Shown in pieces: positions 1-7,976 of a stretch of DNA of 11,411 bases. Both the position numbers and the translations under genes were made by a program. The notes beneath the pieces are model-generated. The model was not told the DNA's origin, searched no databases, and was given only the letters and a program-made list of their open reading frames with translations. Where the stretch lies: contig JAFGUS010000216.1 in assembly GCA_016938395.1 (NCBI GenBank), forward strand, positions 1-11,411, written 5' to 3'. Positions within the stretch are counted from its first letter, which is position 1, and every line of letters begins with the position of its first letter. This stretch comes from Coriobacteriia bacterium (GTDB taxonomy: Bacteria > Actinomycetota > Coriobacteriia > Anaerosomatales > Anaerosomataceae).

Positions 1-818
1 GCGACCAGGATGCCCGCAAGCGAGGCCTCGGTGAGCCCGATACCACCGGGTAGGAACGTGAACGCGCCAATGATCGTTGAAGCGGCGTAGACGGAAATGA
101 GCGCGGCAGGCCCCAGATCGGTGAAGCCGAGCGCCCGCACCGCAAGCACGAAGCCGACACCCTCGACGCCCCAGGCGAGCACCGAGACCGGTGCGGCAGC
201 CACGAGCGTGCGCCACGAGAGCGAGTCAGCCATCACCGAGAACGCCGAGCCGAAGGGTGCGGCAAGCCGCTCGGTCAGCCGGTAACGGGCGAGAAAGCCG
301 AGAAACACCCTGTGGAAACGTGGCGAGGCGACGAGCGCGGTCGCCGCCACTACGATGCCAAGCCCTGCCACGAGCCAGAGCCCGCCGGCCCCGAGCACGG
401 CCAGACCCGCGAGAGACAGCACGATCACGCCGATGAGGTCCGCGACCCGCTCCGTGAAGAGCAGCGCGAGCCCCGTCGACATGGGCATGCCGACGACCTC
501 GCGACACAGCCACGGCTTGACGACCTCCCCGACCCGCCCGGGGGTCACGCCCATCGCCTGTCCGGAGAGGTGAACGTAGAGCGCGTCCGAGGTGCGCACG
601 TCATGACCCGAGCGTCGCATGAGCCATCCCCAGCGGAGCGCCCGGAGGAAGAACCCGATGAGTGCGAATGCGAGCATGAGCCCGAAAAGCGCCGGCGGGA
701 ACAGGCCGATGGCCGCGACGGTGGCCGGCGCATCGGCAAGAGCGGCGAGCACGGCGTAGAGGAGCACGCTCACGAGTGCCGCGATCACGAGCCCCTTCAT
801 GACGCGATGCAGGTCCAC
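1..818 (-). CDS. Lysylphosphatidylglycerol synthase TM-region / flippase-like family membrane protein (3' end cut off by window)
   Basis: This gene runs off the left edge, so only the first 272 residues are visible. The protein is almost entirely hydrophobic, with membrane segments near residues 8-28, 42-62, 113-142, 146-165, 203-227 and 236-256. Two motifs typical of the UPF0104/AglD-type lysylphosphatidylglycerol synthase TM family are present: SGQAMGVTPGRVGEVVKPW at about 85-103, and PGGIGLTEA at about 257-265. Members are thought to move lipids or lipid-linked sugars across the membrane; the substrate here cannot be read from sequence. The GTG start at 818 is chosen because GGGAG lies eight bases upstream, whereas the in-frame ATG at 800 has no ribosome site. 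It is divergent from ubiA with only 89 bases between the starts. It lacks any visible soluble lysyltransferase domain, but the missing C-terminus prevents a firm statement. Confidence 0.85.
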   Translation of the reverse strand, partial: MDLHRVMKGLVIAALVSVLLYAVLAALADAPATVAAIGLFPPALFGLMLAFALIGFFLRALRWGWLMRRSGHDVRTSDALYVHLSGQAMGVTPGRVGEVVKPWLCREVVGMPMSTGLALLFTERVADLIGVIVLSLAGLAVLGAGGLWLVAGLGIVVAATALVASPRFHRVFLGFLARYRLTERLAAPFGSAFSVMADSLSWRTLVAAAPVSVLAWGVEGVGFVLAVRALGFTDLGPAALISVYAASTIIGAFTFLPGGIGLTEASLAGILV

Positions 819-840
819 GGACGATGCTCCCGGCTGCCGG

Positions 841-849
841 TGATAGAAT
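841..849 (+). promoter_or_regulatory. Candidate extended -10 promoter for ubiA
   Basis: The sequence TGATAGAAT fits the extended -10 pattern TGn followed by a TATAAT-like hexamer (five of six matches). No convincing -35 hexamer sits 16-18 bases upstream. Transcription would begin near 856 and give a leader of about 50 bases before the chosen ubiA ATG at 908. This also argues against the upstream in-frame ATGs at 824 and 848. Confidence 0.35.
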
Positions 850-907
850 GGCCGAGCGCCCGCGCGCAACGATCGCGGGCCTGTTCACGAGGGAGATTAT
901 CGCACGC

Positions 908-1789
908 ATGAACGCCCGCAACGTCATCAGGCTTGCGAGACCCCGGCAGTGGACGAAGAACCTGGCGGTGTTCGCCGCGCTGATCTTCTCGGGTCGTCTG
1001 CTCGAGCTGCCGCTGCTCCTCACCGTGGTGCTTGCCTTTGTGGCCCTCGACCTCATCTCGGGCGGCCTATACGCGGTGAACGACGCCATCGATGCCGAGC
1101 GCGACCGCCACCACCCGCTGAAGCGCGAGCGCCCCGTCGCGAGTGGCGCCATCGGCCGAGGACAGGCCTACGCGATCGGCGGCGTCATGCTTCTGGCGGG
1201 CCTCGGACTCGCGCTTGCCCTCGGTTGGCAGTTCTCGGTGGCGGTGGCGGGCTACCTGGTCTTGCAGCTCCTCTACGGTGCCGCGCTCAAGCATGTGGCG
1301 ATCATCGACATGCTCGTCATCGCGCTCGGCTTCGTGCTTCGCGCAGTGGCAGGTGCGCTCGTGATCTCCGTGCCGGTATCGCCCTGGCTCGTGCTCTGCA
1401 CCGGGCTGCTCGCCCTCTTCCTCGCCTCGGCCAAGCGCCGCCACGAGCTGCTGCTCCTGCGGGAGATCTCACACGAGCACCGACCGGTTCTTCGCGAGTA
1501 CTCCGCCGAGTTGCTCGACAGCTTCATGGTGACGCTCTCGGCGGCCACGATCACCTCGTACGCGCTCTACACGTTCTTCGAGGAGCGCGCGCCGTGGTAC
1601 CTGATGATGCTCACCATCCCGTTCGTGATCTACGGGGTGCTGCGCTACCAGTCGCTCGTGCTCTCAGGCGGAGACAGCGGCAGGCCCGAAGAGGTGCTGC
1701 TCGGCGACAGGCCCATTCTGATAGCGGTCGCGCTCTGGGCGGCCGCCTCGGTGGGGATCCTGTACGGGGCGCCGTTGCTCGTACGGTAG
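908..1789 (+). CDS. ubiA: UbiA-family prenyltransferase, decaprenyl-phosphate phosphoribosyltransferase type
   Basis: The 293-residue protein is a polytopic membrane enzyme with the aspartate-rich UbiA motif NDAIDAERDR at residues 58-67, followed by RPVASG at 75-80. A second conserved aspartate is D134, in the stretch leading to GFVLRAVAGA. The opening RPRQWTKNLAVFA resembles decaprenyl-phosphate phosphoribosyltransferases, which attach 5-phosphoribose from PRPP to a polyprenyl phosphate at the membrane. KRRHELLLLR (176-185) and LLGDRP (264-269) also look like that subgroup. The ATG at 908 is preferred because the family normally begins just before RPRQW. GGGAG lies upstream, but the 12-base spacing is long. 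The frame is open up to an ATG at 824, giving a 28-residue extension without family character. The usual partners of arabinan precursor synthesis (DprE1/DprE2) are not seen, so the exact donor and product are inferred. It ends 49 bases from the convergent epimerase gene. Confidence 0.85.
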   Translation: MNARNVIRLARPRQWTKNLAVFAALIFSGRLLELPLLLTVVLAFVALDLISGGLYAVNDAIDAERDRHHPLKRERPVASGAIGRGQAYAIGGVMLLAGLGLALALGWQFSVAVAGYLVLQLLYGAALKHVAIIDMLVIALGFVLRAVAGALVISVPVSPWLVLCTGLLALFLASAKRRHELLLLREISHEHRPVLREYSAELLDSFMVTLSAATITSYALYTFFEERAPWYLMMLTIPFVIYGVLRYQSLVLSGGDSGRPEEVLLGDRPILIAVALWAAASVGILYGAPLLVR

Positions 1790-1838
1790 CGCGTGCCGGC
1801 CGGCGAACCTTCCGCGCGGCATCGCGGCGTGATGCGCG

Positions 1839-2876
1839 CTAGAAGAACCGCTTTGCGAGGCTCAGGACGCCCTGTTTCCACGGCACGCGATGGGACACGC
1901 CCCCTGTGCCGGCAAACTCGTCGAGGTGCTCCACGTACCACGCGTAGTTGCGCAGCAGCGCGTCCTTGTTCGAGTACTTCGGCGCATAGCCGAGGATACG
2001 CTGCGCCTTCTCGATCGACACGAACGAGTCCTTCGACGCGGTCTCGTAGACCCACTTGTAGAGCGGCGAGAGATGGAGCGCCTCAAGCACCCGGAGCGTC
2101 CAGACCATCGGAGCCGCCGGGAAGCCGACGATCTTCTTGCCGTAGCCGGCGGCATCGAGCACCGCCTGGTAGTCCTCGCGCATCGTGGTGAACTCCGCAG
2201 CGCCGATGTTGAAGGTGTCGTTCACCGTGTCGCGATCCAGCGTGCACGTAAGGTAGACGGCGTCGCAGAGGTCCTCGACATCGAGTAGTTGATAGCGATT
2301 GGCACCGGAGCCGATCATCGGGAAGCCGTGCCCCGTGTGCGCCCAGTCGTAGAGCAGCGCGAAGACGCCGAGCCGCTCCGGGCCGATGAAGCTCTTGGGG
2401 CGGATGATGGGAACGCACATACCGCGCGCGCGGTACTCGAGACAGACCTCCTCGGCTGCGATCTTGGCTCGACCGTAGGGCCCCACGCCTACGAGAGGGT
2501 CGGTCTCGTAGAGCGGGTGGTGGTCGGGTATCCCGTACACAGCCGTGGACGAGATCATGACGAACCGCTGCACCTCGTGTTCGAGCGACGCCTCGAGCGT
2601 ACGGCGGGTGCCGTCCACGTCGGTGGTGTGGATGTCCTCGGGCGAGTAGAGCGGGAGCGCCGCAGCGGTGTGGATGACGATGTCGATGTCCCGGCACGCT
2701 TCGTCGGCCATGAGCGGATCGCGGATGTCGCCGACGAGGGCCTCCACGCGGTCCACGCAGTCCGCGTAGTCGAACGGCACGAGATCGAGCGTGCGGACCT
2801 CGTGTCCCCGCGCGAGCAGGTAGCGCACGAGGTTGATGCCGAGGAAGCCGGAGCCTCCGGTGACGAGATATCGCAT
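1839..2876 (-). CDS. NAD-dependent epimerase/dehydratase (extended SDR)
   Basis: The 345-residue protein is an extended short-chain dehydrogenase/reductase of the nucleotide-sugar epimerase type. The NAD-binding glycine motif TGGSGFLG is at residues 6-13, with D31 at the end of the second strand as expected for NAD rather than NADP. GD at 49-50, HTAAALP at 69-75, the catalytic serine region SST at 109-111, and the catalytic pair Tyr134 and Lys138 (YGRAK) follow. RPKSFIGP at 159-166 belongs to the substrate-binding half. The substrate is not identifiable. It is longer than DprE2-type reductases, so it is probably not the partner of the nearby ubiA in that pathway. The start lies nine bases after the leuD stop with no strong ribosome site, suggesting translational coupling to leuD. 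Being the last gene of the minus-strand run, it may be co-transcribed with leuD without sharing its pathway. Confidence 0.88.
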   Translation of the reverse strand: MRYLVTGGSGFLGINLVRYLLARGHEVRTLDLVPFDYADCVDRVEALVGDIRDPLMADEACRDIDIVIHTAAALPLYSPEDIHTTDVDGTRRTLEASLEHEVQRFVMISSTAVYGIPDHHPLYETDPLVGVGPYGRAKIAAEEVCLEYRARGMCVPIIRPKSFIGPERLGVFALLYDWAHTGHGFPMIGSGANRYQLLDVEDLCDAVYLTCTLDRDTVNDTFNIGAAEFTTMREDYQAVLDAAGYGKKIVGFPAAPMVWTLRVLEALHLSPLYKWVYETASKDSFVSIEKAQRILGYAPKYSNKDALLRNYAWYVEHLDEFAGTGGVSHRVPWKQGVLSLAKRFF

Positions 2877-2885
2877 GGTCGCCCG

Positions 2886-3389
2886 CTACTCGGCCGAGCC
2901 GGCGAGCTTCGCTTTGGCCGCCTCCACGAGACCGCCGCTTTCGATGATGTCGCGGATGAACGGCGGGAACGGCTGCGCCTGCCAGTTCTGCCCCGTGGTT
3001 AGGTTGGTGATCGTGCCGCTCTCGGCATCGACGGAAACCTCATCGCCGTCGCTGATGCCGTCGACCGCTTCGGGCGCCTCCATGATCGGCAGACCGGTGT
3101 TGATAGCGTTGCGATAGAAGATGCGCGCAAAGCTCTTGGCGATCACCACCGAGATGCCCGAGTGCTTGATCGCAATCGGTGCGTGCTCGCGGCTCGACCC
3201 GCAGCCGAAGTTCTCATCGGCTACGAGGATGTCACCCGCGGTGACCTTGGCCGTGAACCCCGCGTCCAGGTCCTCCATGCAGTGCAGCGCGAGCTCATCC
3301 GGGTCGGACGTGTTGAGATAGCGCGCCGGGATGATGACGTCGGTGTCGATATCACGCCCGTAACGGTGGGCGGTGCCGGAGAACTTCAT
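2886..3389 (-). CDS. leuD: 3-isopropylmalate dehydratase, small subunit (short archaeal type)
   Basis: The 167-residue protein is the small (swivel-domain) subunit of isopropylmalate isomerase, which with LeuC interconverts 2- and 3-isopropylmalate in the cytoplasm. The signature [10 protein letters not shown] is at 62-71 and FYRNAINTG at 91-99. [13 protein letters not shown] near the N-terminus is typical. The length matches the short LeuD/HacB-like group, consistent with the short LeuC encoded upstream, rather than the roughly 200-residue enterobacterial form. AGGGAG sits five bases before the ATG. It is separated from leuC by a 1.5-kb cytochrome gene, which is unusual. A candidate promoter at 3427-3435 could give it independent transcription. 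The family also contains homoaconitase small subunits, but leuA and leuC context favours leucine synthesis. Confidence 0.95.
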   Translation of the reverse strand: MKFSGTAHRYGRDIDTDVIIPARYLNTSDPDELALHCMEDLDAGFTAKVTAGDILVADENFGCGSSREHAPIAIKHSGISVVIAKSFARIFYRNAINTGLPIMEAPEAVDGISDGDEVSVDAESGTITNLTTGQNWQAQPFPPFIRDIIESGGLVEAAKAKLAGSAE

Positions 3390-3426
3390 GTCTGCTCCCT
3401 GGGAAGACTATCAGCTGCAAACGCCG

Positions 3427-3435
3427 ATTCTAGCA
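3427..3435 (-). promoter_or_regulatory. Candidate extended -10 promoter for leuD and the epimerase gene
   Basis: On the minus strand TGCTAGAAT matches the extended -10 pattern and shares the TAGAAT hexamer with the site in front of ubiA. There is no clear -35 box. Transcription would start near 3420, about 30 bases before the leuD ATG. It lies within the 70-base gap after the cytochrome stop codon. If active, leuD would not depend on read-through across the cytochrome gene. Confidence 0.35.
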
Positions 3436-3459
3436 GAGCCGCCGCACGTGCACGCGGAC

Positions 3460-4975
3460 CTAATGGCAGAGAACGCACATCGGGCCTTCGCGACCCGAAC
3501 GGGCCTGGTGACATCCACAGCCTGCATCCCATGGTGCGCTCTGATGATCAAGCTTCCAGTTGTCGGCATGACCCGGGAACCCGATGTGACACCCGGTGCT
3601 GCACCAGTCCTCCTGATGACACCGGAAGCAGAGCTCCTTTCGCTCGAACGCCGCGTCCCTGGCGTGCGCTCCATCGATGAACTCGTCGCTGTGCGGCATG
3701 CGTAGGCCGTGACACGTATCGCACTCGAGCGCCTCCTCGTGACACCCCCCCGCAGCCGACGTCATCGAAGCGGACGAGCGGGTACACGGCCCTGTCGAGC
3801 GGTACCGCGCTCTCAGCGTTCGGGTCACTGAAGGTGCTGTATGGGTCAACGATGTGGCACGTCTCGCACTCGGTCGTTGCCTTCTCGCCGTCATGACAGG
3901 GCAGGCAGCTCGACATCGCGTATCGCGTGTCCACCGTGTGCCCCGTGTCGGGATGACACTGCACACAGGTGAGACCACTTTCCACGGGCTCCCGGTGAGA
4001 CATCCGGATGCGGGATATCGTAATCGTGCGCTGCAGAACCTCCTCGTGGCAGCCGAGACACGACTCCGAGTCGACGACAGCAGTATCAGGTGCATCCTCG
4101 CCGCGTATCCACGAAACAGCCATGCGACCGCGCGAGACGATGTTGGCCGGCGCCCCGAGCACTCCGGTGGCCTCATGACACCCCACGCACGTCGCATGTT
4201 CGGCGTCGACGGCAGCCACAACGGAGACCTGATCGGCGTGGCACGACTCGGCGCAGTACACCTGCGTGCCCGTGACTACGTACCCGGCGATCACGGCGAG
4301 CGCGATCAGAACCGGCACCGCAAGACCTCCAAGCATCGCACCGACTCGTGAGGGGCCGCGCCGCGCGCTTTCGGGTGAACTCTCTGCGGCTTCTGACGAA
4401 CCGCCAGTGAGCTCGGTACGATCGGAAACGGCCTCGTCTCCCTCGGGCACATGAGTCGCAGACGGGTAGGTCGTGTCATCGTCCGGCGAGGGCCCCAAGA
4501 CCGCCGCGATGGACACGAACATGCCGAAACCGGCGCCGGCCCGTGCGACATCACCAAGGTCCGTGGGGCGCGCGACGAGCGCAGTCACGACCAGAAGGAG
4601 AAGCGCGGTCAGCCATGTGGCGACCCCCACGTGCTGCCCGACCGCACCAAGCAGCGCTACGCGGGGATTGACCGCGAGCGCCGAGGACGCGCCGAGCAAG
4701 GCGACAGGTAGTCCGCACAGAGCTAGGACAAGCGCGGTCTGCCGGGATTGCGCCCGTGCGCTCCGCGCCCGGAACACGGCGATCATCACGACCCAGACAC
4801 ACGCCGCCAGCAGCGCAACGAGAGGCGCTGCGTTCCGCGGGGACAACACAATGGCCACTGCAGTTGCCGCGAAGAGTCCCGACATGAGCCAGCGGGACCG
4901 CGGACTTAGAGGACGGTTGAAGCTAGCTGTGGTCGGGGTCCGACCGCTCGACTCCATATGAGGGCTCGGAGGCAC
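3460..4975 (-). CDS. Membrane-anchored multiheme c-type cytochrome, reading frame interrupted at a G7 tract
   Basis: Read in one frame from 4975, the gene encodes four or five hydrophobic segments (about residues 30-45, 50-68, 80-102, 106-135, 146-161). An acidic, serine-rich linker follows (164-207), then a further membrane segment at 212-235. A haem-binding region begins with CX3CH at 241-246 and CXXCH at 263, 306, 337, 357 and 370. At codon 409 the frame meets seven G (3745-3751). As written it continues into unrelated sequence and stops at 3548. Removing one G reads CGGCH, then more haem motifs CDTCH, CFRCH, CSTGCH, CGCH and a terminal CVLCH ending at 3460. The product would then be about 504 residues with nine CXXCH and three variant motifs. 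The membrane anchor before the haems suggests an electron-transfer protein with its haem domain outside the membrane. The GTG start at 4975 lies one base after the leuC stop, with GGAGG twelve bases upstream. The ATG at 4957 is an alternative with no ribosome site. The close spacing suggests co-transcription with leuC. The role and redox partner are unknown. Confidence 0.8.
3745..3751 (-). other. G7 homopolymer at the cytochrome frameshift point
   Basis: Seven consecutive C on the plus strand (G on the coding strand) sit between the codon for Cys408 and TGTCAC. With six G the reading is Cys-Gly-Gly-Cys-His, an exact CXXCH haem motif that leads into five more haem motifs. With seven G the motif and everything after it are lost. 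This is the longest homopolymer I noticed in the window. Confidence 0.9.
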
Positions 4976-4976
4976 G

Positions 4977-6245
4977 CTACCCGATATCCTCCGGCAACCC
5001 GATCCGCCCCAGCACCGCGCTTGCTGCGGCCACCGCCGGACCGGTGAGATAGACCTCGCTCGTCGGGTCACCCATGCGACCGACGAAGTTGCGGTTGGTG
5101 GTGGCCACCGCACGCTCCCCCGCCGCCAGGATACCCATGTGCCCGCCGAGGCACGGCCCGCACGTGGGAGTCGAGACCGCAGCGCCCGCATCCAGAAAGA
5201 TGTCGGTGAGCCCGGCGTGCATCATCTCGCGGTACACCTGCTGCGTGGCAGGGATGACGATAAGTCGCACGTCGCGGTGAACCTTGTGGCCCTTGATGAC
5301 CGCGGCTGCCTCGGCCATGTCCTCGTACCGCCCGTTCGTGCACGAGCCGATGACCACCTGGTCGATCTTCACGTCGCGCGCCTCGGCCACCGGCCGCGTG
5401 TTGCTCGGTAGGTGCGGAAACGCGACCGTCGGCACGATGTCGGCCGCATCGATCTCGTAGACATGCGCGTATACGGCTTCGGGGTCCGAGTAGTACTCGG
5501 TCCACGGTCGCTCGGTGCGGCCACGCATGTATTCCCGGGTCACGTCGTCAACAGCGATGATGCCGCTCTTGCCGCCGGCCTCGATCGCCATGTTGCAGAT
5601 CGTCATGCGTCCGGCCATGCCGAGGCCGGCGATGGTGGAACCGGTGAACTCCATCGACTGGTACAGCGCGCCGTCCACACCGATCATGCCGATGATGTGC
5701 AGGATGACGTCCTTGGCGCCCACACCCGGCTTCAGTTCGCCCTCGATCACGAACTTGAGGCTCTCGGGCACCTTGAACCACGCCCGACCGGTGGCCATGC
5801 CCACAGCCGCGTCAGTGGAGCCCACGCCCGTTGCGAATGCACCGAGCGCACCGTAGGTGCACGTGTGGCTGTCGGCGCCGATGATCACGTCGCCGGCGCC
5901 CACCACGCCCTGCTCGGGCAGGAGCGCGTGCTCCACGCCCATGCAGCCGATCTCGTAGTAGTGCGTGATGCCCTGCGCCCGGGCGAACTCCCGCACGATC
6001 TTGGCCTGCTCGGCGCTCTTGATGTCCTTGTTGGGCGTGTAGTGGTCGGGCACGAGCGCGACTTTCGTGGCGTCCCACACGCCGTCCACGCCCACCTTCC
6101 CGAACTCACGGATGGCGATCGGCGCGGTCACGTCGTTGGCGAGCACGAGGTCGAGGTCGCACTCGATGAGCTGGCCGGGCACGACCTCCTCGAGACCCGC
6201 GTGCGCGGCCAGGATCTTCTCGGTGATGGTCATCGGTCGGGGCAT
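4977..6245 (-). CDS. leuC: 3-isopropylmalate dehydratase, large subunit (short, HacA/archaeal-like type)
   Basis: The 422-residue protein is the iron-sulphur subunit of isopropylmalate isomerase in leucine synthesis. The three cluster-binding cysteines are visible as Cys302 (IGSCTNGR) and Cys362/Cys365 (TCGPCLGG). The aconitase-family stretch [18 protein letters not shown] is at 123-140. Its length of about 420 residues and its pairing with a short LeuD place it in the LeuC2/HacA-like group, distinct from the roughly 470-residue enterobacterial type. The ATG at 6245 is well supported by GGGAGGAG seven bases upstream. It begins 29 bases after the leuA stop. That gap can fold a small hairpin (CGGGC/GCCCG, 6260-6274) touching the ribosome site, though such pairing is expected by chance at this GC. 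Homoaconitase is an alternative family assignment, made less likely by leuA next door. Confidence 0.96.
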   Translation of the reverse strand: MPRPMTITEKILAAHAGLEEVVPGQLIECDLDLVLANDVTAPIAIREFGKVGVDGVWDATKVALVPDHYTPNKDIKSAEQAKIVREFARAQGITHYYEIGCMGVEHALLPEQGVVGAGDVIIGADSHTCTYGALGAFATGVGSTDAAVGMATGRAWFKVPESLKFVIEGELKPGVGAKDVILHIIGMIGVDGALYQSMEFTGSTIAGLGMAGRMTICNMAIEAGGKSGIIAVDDVTREYMRGRTERPWTEYYSDPEAVYAHVYEIDAADIVPTVAFPHLPSNTRPVAEARDVKIDQVVIGSCTNGRYEDMAEAAAVIKGHKVHRDVRLIVIPATQQVYREMMHAGLTDIFLDAGAAVSTPTCGPCLGGHMGILAAGERAVATTNRNFVGRMGDPTSEVYLTGPAVAAASAVLGRIGLPEDIG

Positions 6246-6274
6246 GCGTGTTCTCCTCCCGGGCGCTCGGCCCG

Positions 6275-7840
6275 CTAGACCTCGTCCGGCACGCTCGGCG
6301 CTACCGCGGCCACGAGCAGCCGGTTGAGCGCGTTCACGTACGCTTTGGCGCTCGAGACGATGATGTCGTGGTGCGCGCCGCGACCGGTGAAAGTGCGACC
6401 GTCACCGCTCCGGATGCGGATGGTCACTTCGCCGAGCGCGTCGATGCCGCGCGTGACCGACTGGACGCTGAACTCGGTGAGGTCGTTCTCCACGTCCACG
6501 ATGCGATTGATCGCCTTGTAGACGGCGTCCACCGGTCCGGTGCCGTGGCTCGAATCCACGAGGCGCTCGTCTGTGGCCACCTCCACGAGTTCGACGGTGG
6601 CCGTGGGAATCCCCGGCTCGCCGCAGCTCACGTGCACCTGCTCGAGGTGGTAGACCTCGCCTACCATGCGCTCGCTTTCGCCCACGAGCGCCTCGAGGTC
6701 CTCGTCGTAGACTTCCTTCTTCTTGTCGGCGAGCTCAAGGAACGCCTCGTGGACGCGCTCGAACTCCTCGTCGGGCATGCCGTAGCCGAGCTCGGCCAAA
6801 CGATGCCGGAGCGCCGCGCGGCCGCTGCGCGCGGTGAGCACGATCGACGAGCCGCCCGCACCCACCTCGGCCGGATCGATGATCTCGTAGGTGGAGCGCT
6901 CCTTGAGCACGCCGTCTTGGTGGATGCCGCTCGAGTGCGCAAAGGCGTTGGCCCCCACGATGGCCTTGTTGGGCTGCACGAGGATGCCGGTGATCGACGA
7001 GACGAGCCGCGAGGTGCGCACGATCTCGCGCGTGTTGATGCCGGTCTCGCAGCCGAAGACGTCCGGGCGCTGCTTGAGCGCCATGACGACCTCTTCCATC
7101 GCCGTGTTGCCGGCGCGCTCGCCGAGGCCGTTGATGGTGCACTCCACCTGCCGGGCACCCGCCCGCACGCCCGCGAGCGCATTCGCCGTCGCCATACCGA
7201 GGTCGTTGTGGCAGTGGACCGACACGGTCACGTCCTCGATGCCGCGCACGTGCTCCATGAGGCCGCCGATGAGCTCGCCGAAGACCTCCGGATACGCGTA
7301 GCCGGTGGTGTCGGGGATGTTCACCACGGTGGCGCCGGCGCCGATGGCGGCCTCCACCATGCGGTAGAGGAACTCCGGCTCGGCCCGGCCCGCGTCCTCG
7401 GCGTAGAACTCCACGTCGCCGACGAAGGAGCGCGCGAGCTTCACCGCGGCCACGGCGCGCTCAAGCGCGACCTCCCGGGTGATGCGGAGTTTGTCGCGCA
7501 GATGGCTCTCGGAGACGCCGATACCGGTGTGGATGCGCGGACGCGCGGCACCCTCGAGGGCCTCGGCCGCGCGCTCGATGTCGGCGGGGACCGCACGGGA
7601 AAGAGCGCACACCACGGCCGCATCCCCCACCTCGGCGGCGATGCGGCGCACGCTCTCGAAGTCTCCGGGGCTCGAGATCGGGAAGCCGGCCTCGATGACG
7701 TCCACGCCGAGCCGGACGAGCTGGCGCGCGATCTCGAGCTTCTCGGCGGTGTTCATGCTCGCGCCCGGCGACTGCTCGCCGTCACGCAGCGTGGTGTCGA
7801 AGATGAAGACGCGGTCGAGGGTGCGGGGTTCGGTGCTCAT
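6275..7840 (-). CDS. leuA: 2-isopropylmalate synthase
   Basis: The 521-residue enzyme condenses acetyl-CoA with 2-ketoisovalerate, the first committed step of leucine synthesis. The catalytic TIM-barrel opens with [12 protein letters not shown] at residues 15-26. It carries the metal-binding HCHND at 209-213, NGLGERAGN at 237-245 and HSSGIHQDG at 302-310. The segment from about 390 to the end corresponds to the LeuA dimerisation/regulatory domain that gives leucine feedback inhibition in this family. The full length therefore matches type 1 bacterial LeuA rather than citramalate or short homocitrate synthases. The ATG at 7840 is chosen for its AAGGAG nine bases upstream and its agreement with family N-termini. 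An in-frame GTG at 7891 would add 17 atypical residues and begin inside the attenuator-like hairpin. It is first in the leuA-leuC run and is preceded by the leader peptide described separately. Confidence 0.96.
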   Translation of the reverse strand: MSTEPRTLDRVFIFDTTLRDGEQSPGASMNTAEKLEIARQLVRLGVDVIEAGFPISSPGDFESVRRIAAEVGDAAVVCALSRAVPADIERAAEALEGAARPRIHTGIGVSESHLRDKLRITREVALERAVAAVKLARSFVGDVEFYAEDAGRAEPEFLYRMVEAAIGAGATVVNIPDTTGYAYPEVFGELIGGLMEHVRGIEDVTVSVHCHNDLGMATANALAGVRAGARQVECTINGLGERAGNTAMEEVVMALKQRPDVFGCETGINTREIVRTSRLVSSITGILVQPNKAIVGANAFAHSSGIHQDGVLKERSTYEIIDPAEVGAGGSSIVLTARSGRAALRHRLAELGYGMPDEEFERVHEAFLELADKKKEVYDEDLEALVGESERMVGEVYHLEQVHVSCGEPGIPTATVELVEVATDERLVDSSHGTGPVDAVYKAINRIVDVENDLTEFSVQSVTRGIDALGEVTIRIRSGDGRTFTGRGAHHDIIVSSAKAYVNALNRLLVAAVAPSVPDEV

Positions 7841-7932
7841 CTCGGGACGCTCCTTGCTCACGATGCGGTCACGGGCGAACTGCGCCGGCACGGGCCGTCG
7901 TCTAGACGGCGGCCGGCTGCATAAGTCGCCCG
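7841..7932 (-). promoter_or_regulatory. Candidate leucine-responsive leader RNA (attenuator or LEU-type element) upstream of leuA
   Basis: The transcript between the leader peptide and leuA can form a strong hairpin at 7884-7917. Its outer arms are GCCGGC/GCCGGC and its inner arms GCCGTC/GACGGC, with loop TAGAC; the first three loop bases are the leader stop codon. The leader segment CGGGCGA (7926-7932), which overlaps the last base of Leu13 and abuts the Leu16 codon, can pair with TCGCCCG at 7872-7878 (seven base pairs). Overlapping leader bases CTCGGG (7929-7934) can instead pair with CCCGAG at 7841-7846, directly against the leuA start codon. These pairings exclude each other. No U-tract follows the hairpin, so control of translation or Rho-dependent termination is as likely as intrinsic termination. 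Comparative work on Actinobacteria has described a conserved pseudoknot (LEU element) upstream of leuA; membership here is inferred. Confidence 0.55.
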
Positions 7933-7970
7933 AGCAGACCCGCGGGAAGCATGTGAGCGCGCGTATTCAT
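7902..7970 (-). CDS. Leucine-rich leader peptide of leuA (22 aa, probably leaderless)
   Basis: A 22-codon frame begins at the ATG at 7970 and ends with TAG at 7902-7904, 61 bases before leuA. It contains four leucine codons, at positions 8, 12, 13 and 16. Two of them are CTT, which looks uncommon by eye among the CTC- and CTG-rich genes around it. A -10 box ends six bases before the ATG, so the transcript would start at or next to the A of the start codon. That is a leaderless arrangement common in Actinobacteria, and no ribosome site is needed or seen. The likely role is to sense charged leucyl-tRNA: ribosome progress across codons 12-16 would decide which downstream RNA pairings form. There is no independent evidence of translation. 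Confidence 0.6.
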   Translation of the reverse strand: MNTRAHMLPAGLLGRLMQPAAV

Positions 7971-7976
7971 GCGGGG

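Noticed and set aside
824..907. Longer ubiA starting at ATG 824 or 848
   Set aside because: The extension is not family-like, lacks a good ribosome site, and the candidate -10 box at 844-849 would lie inside or at the start of the gene.
1787..1841. Inverted repeat TAGCGCG/CGCGCTA containing both stop codons of the convergent ubiA and epimerase genes, as a shared terminator
   Set aside because: The arms are only seven pairs, separated by about 41 bases, with no U-tract on either side; pairing of this strength is expected by chance at this GC.
3442..3457. Small hairpin just after the cytochrome stop (CCGCGT/ACGTGCGG region) as a terminator
   Set aside because: It has only four Watson-Crick pairs plus two G-U pairs and no U-tract; too weak to call.
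4976..5191. Upstream extension of the cytochrome frame into leuC
   Set aside because: It overlaps the well-supported 3' end of leuC and reads as low-complexity Arg/Ser/Pro sequence.
7841..7891. Upstream GTG start for leuA at 7891
   Set aside because: It would begin in the 3' arm of the leader hairpin, has no ribosome site, and adds residues not typical of LeuA; the ATG at 7840 has AAGGAG at good spacing.
6248..7924. Long open frame on the plus strand opposite leuA (558 codons)
   Set aside because: It mirrors leuA, has the same compositional artefact and no domain.
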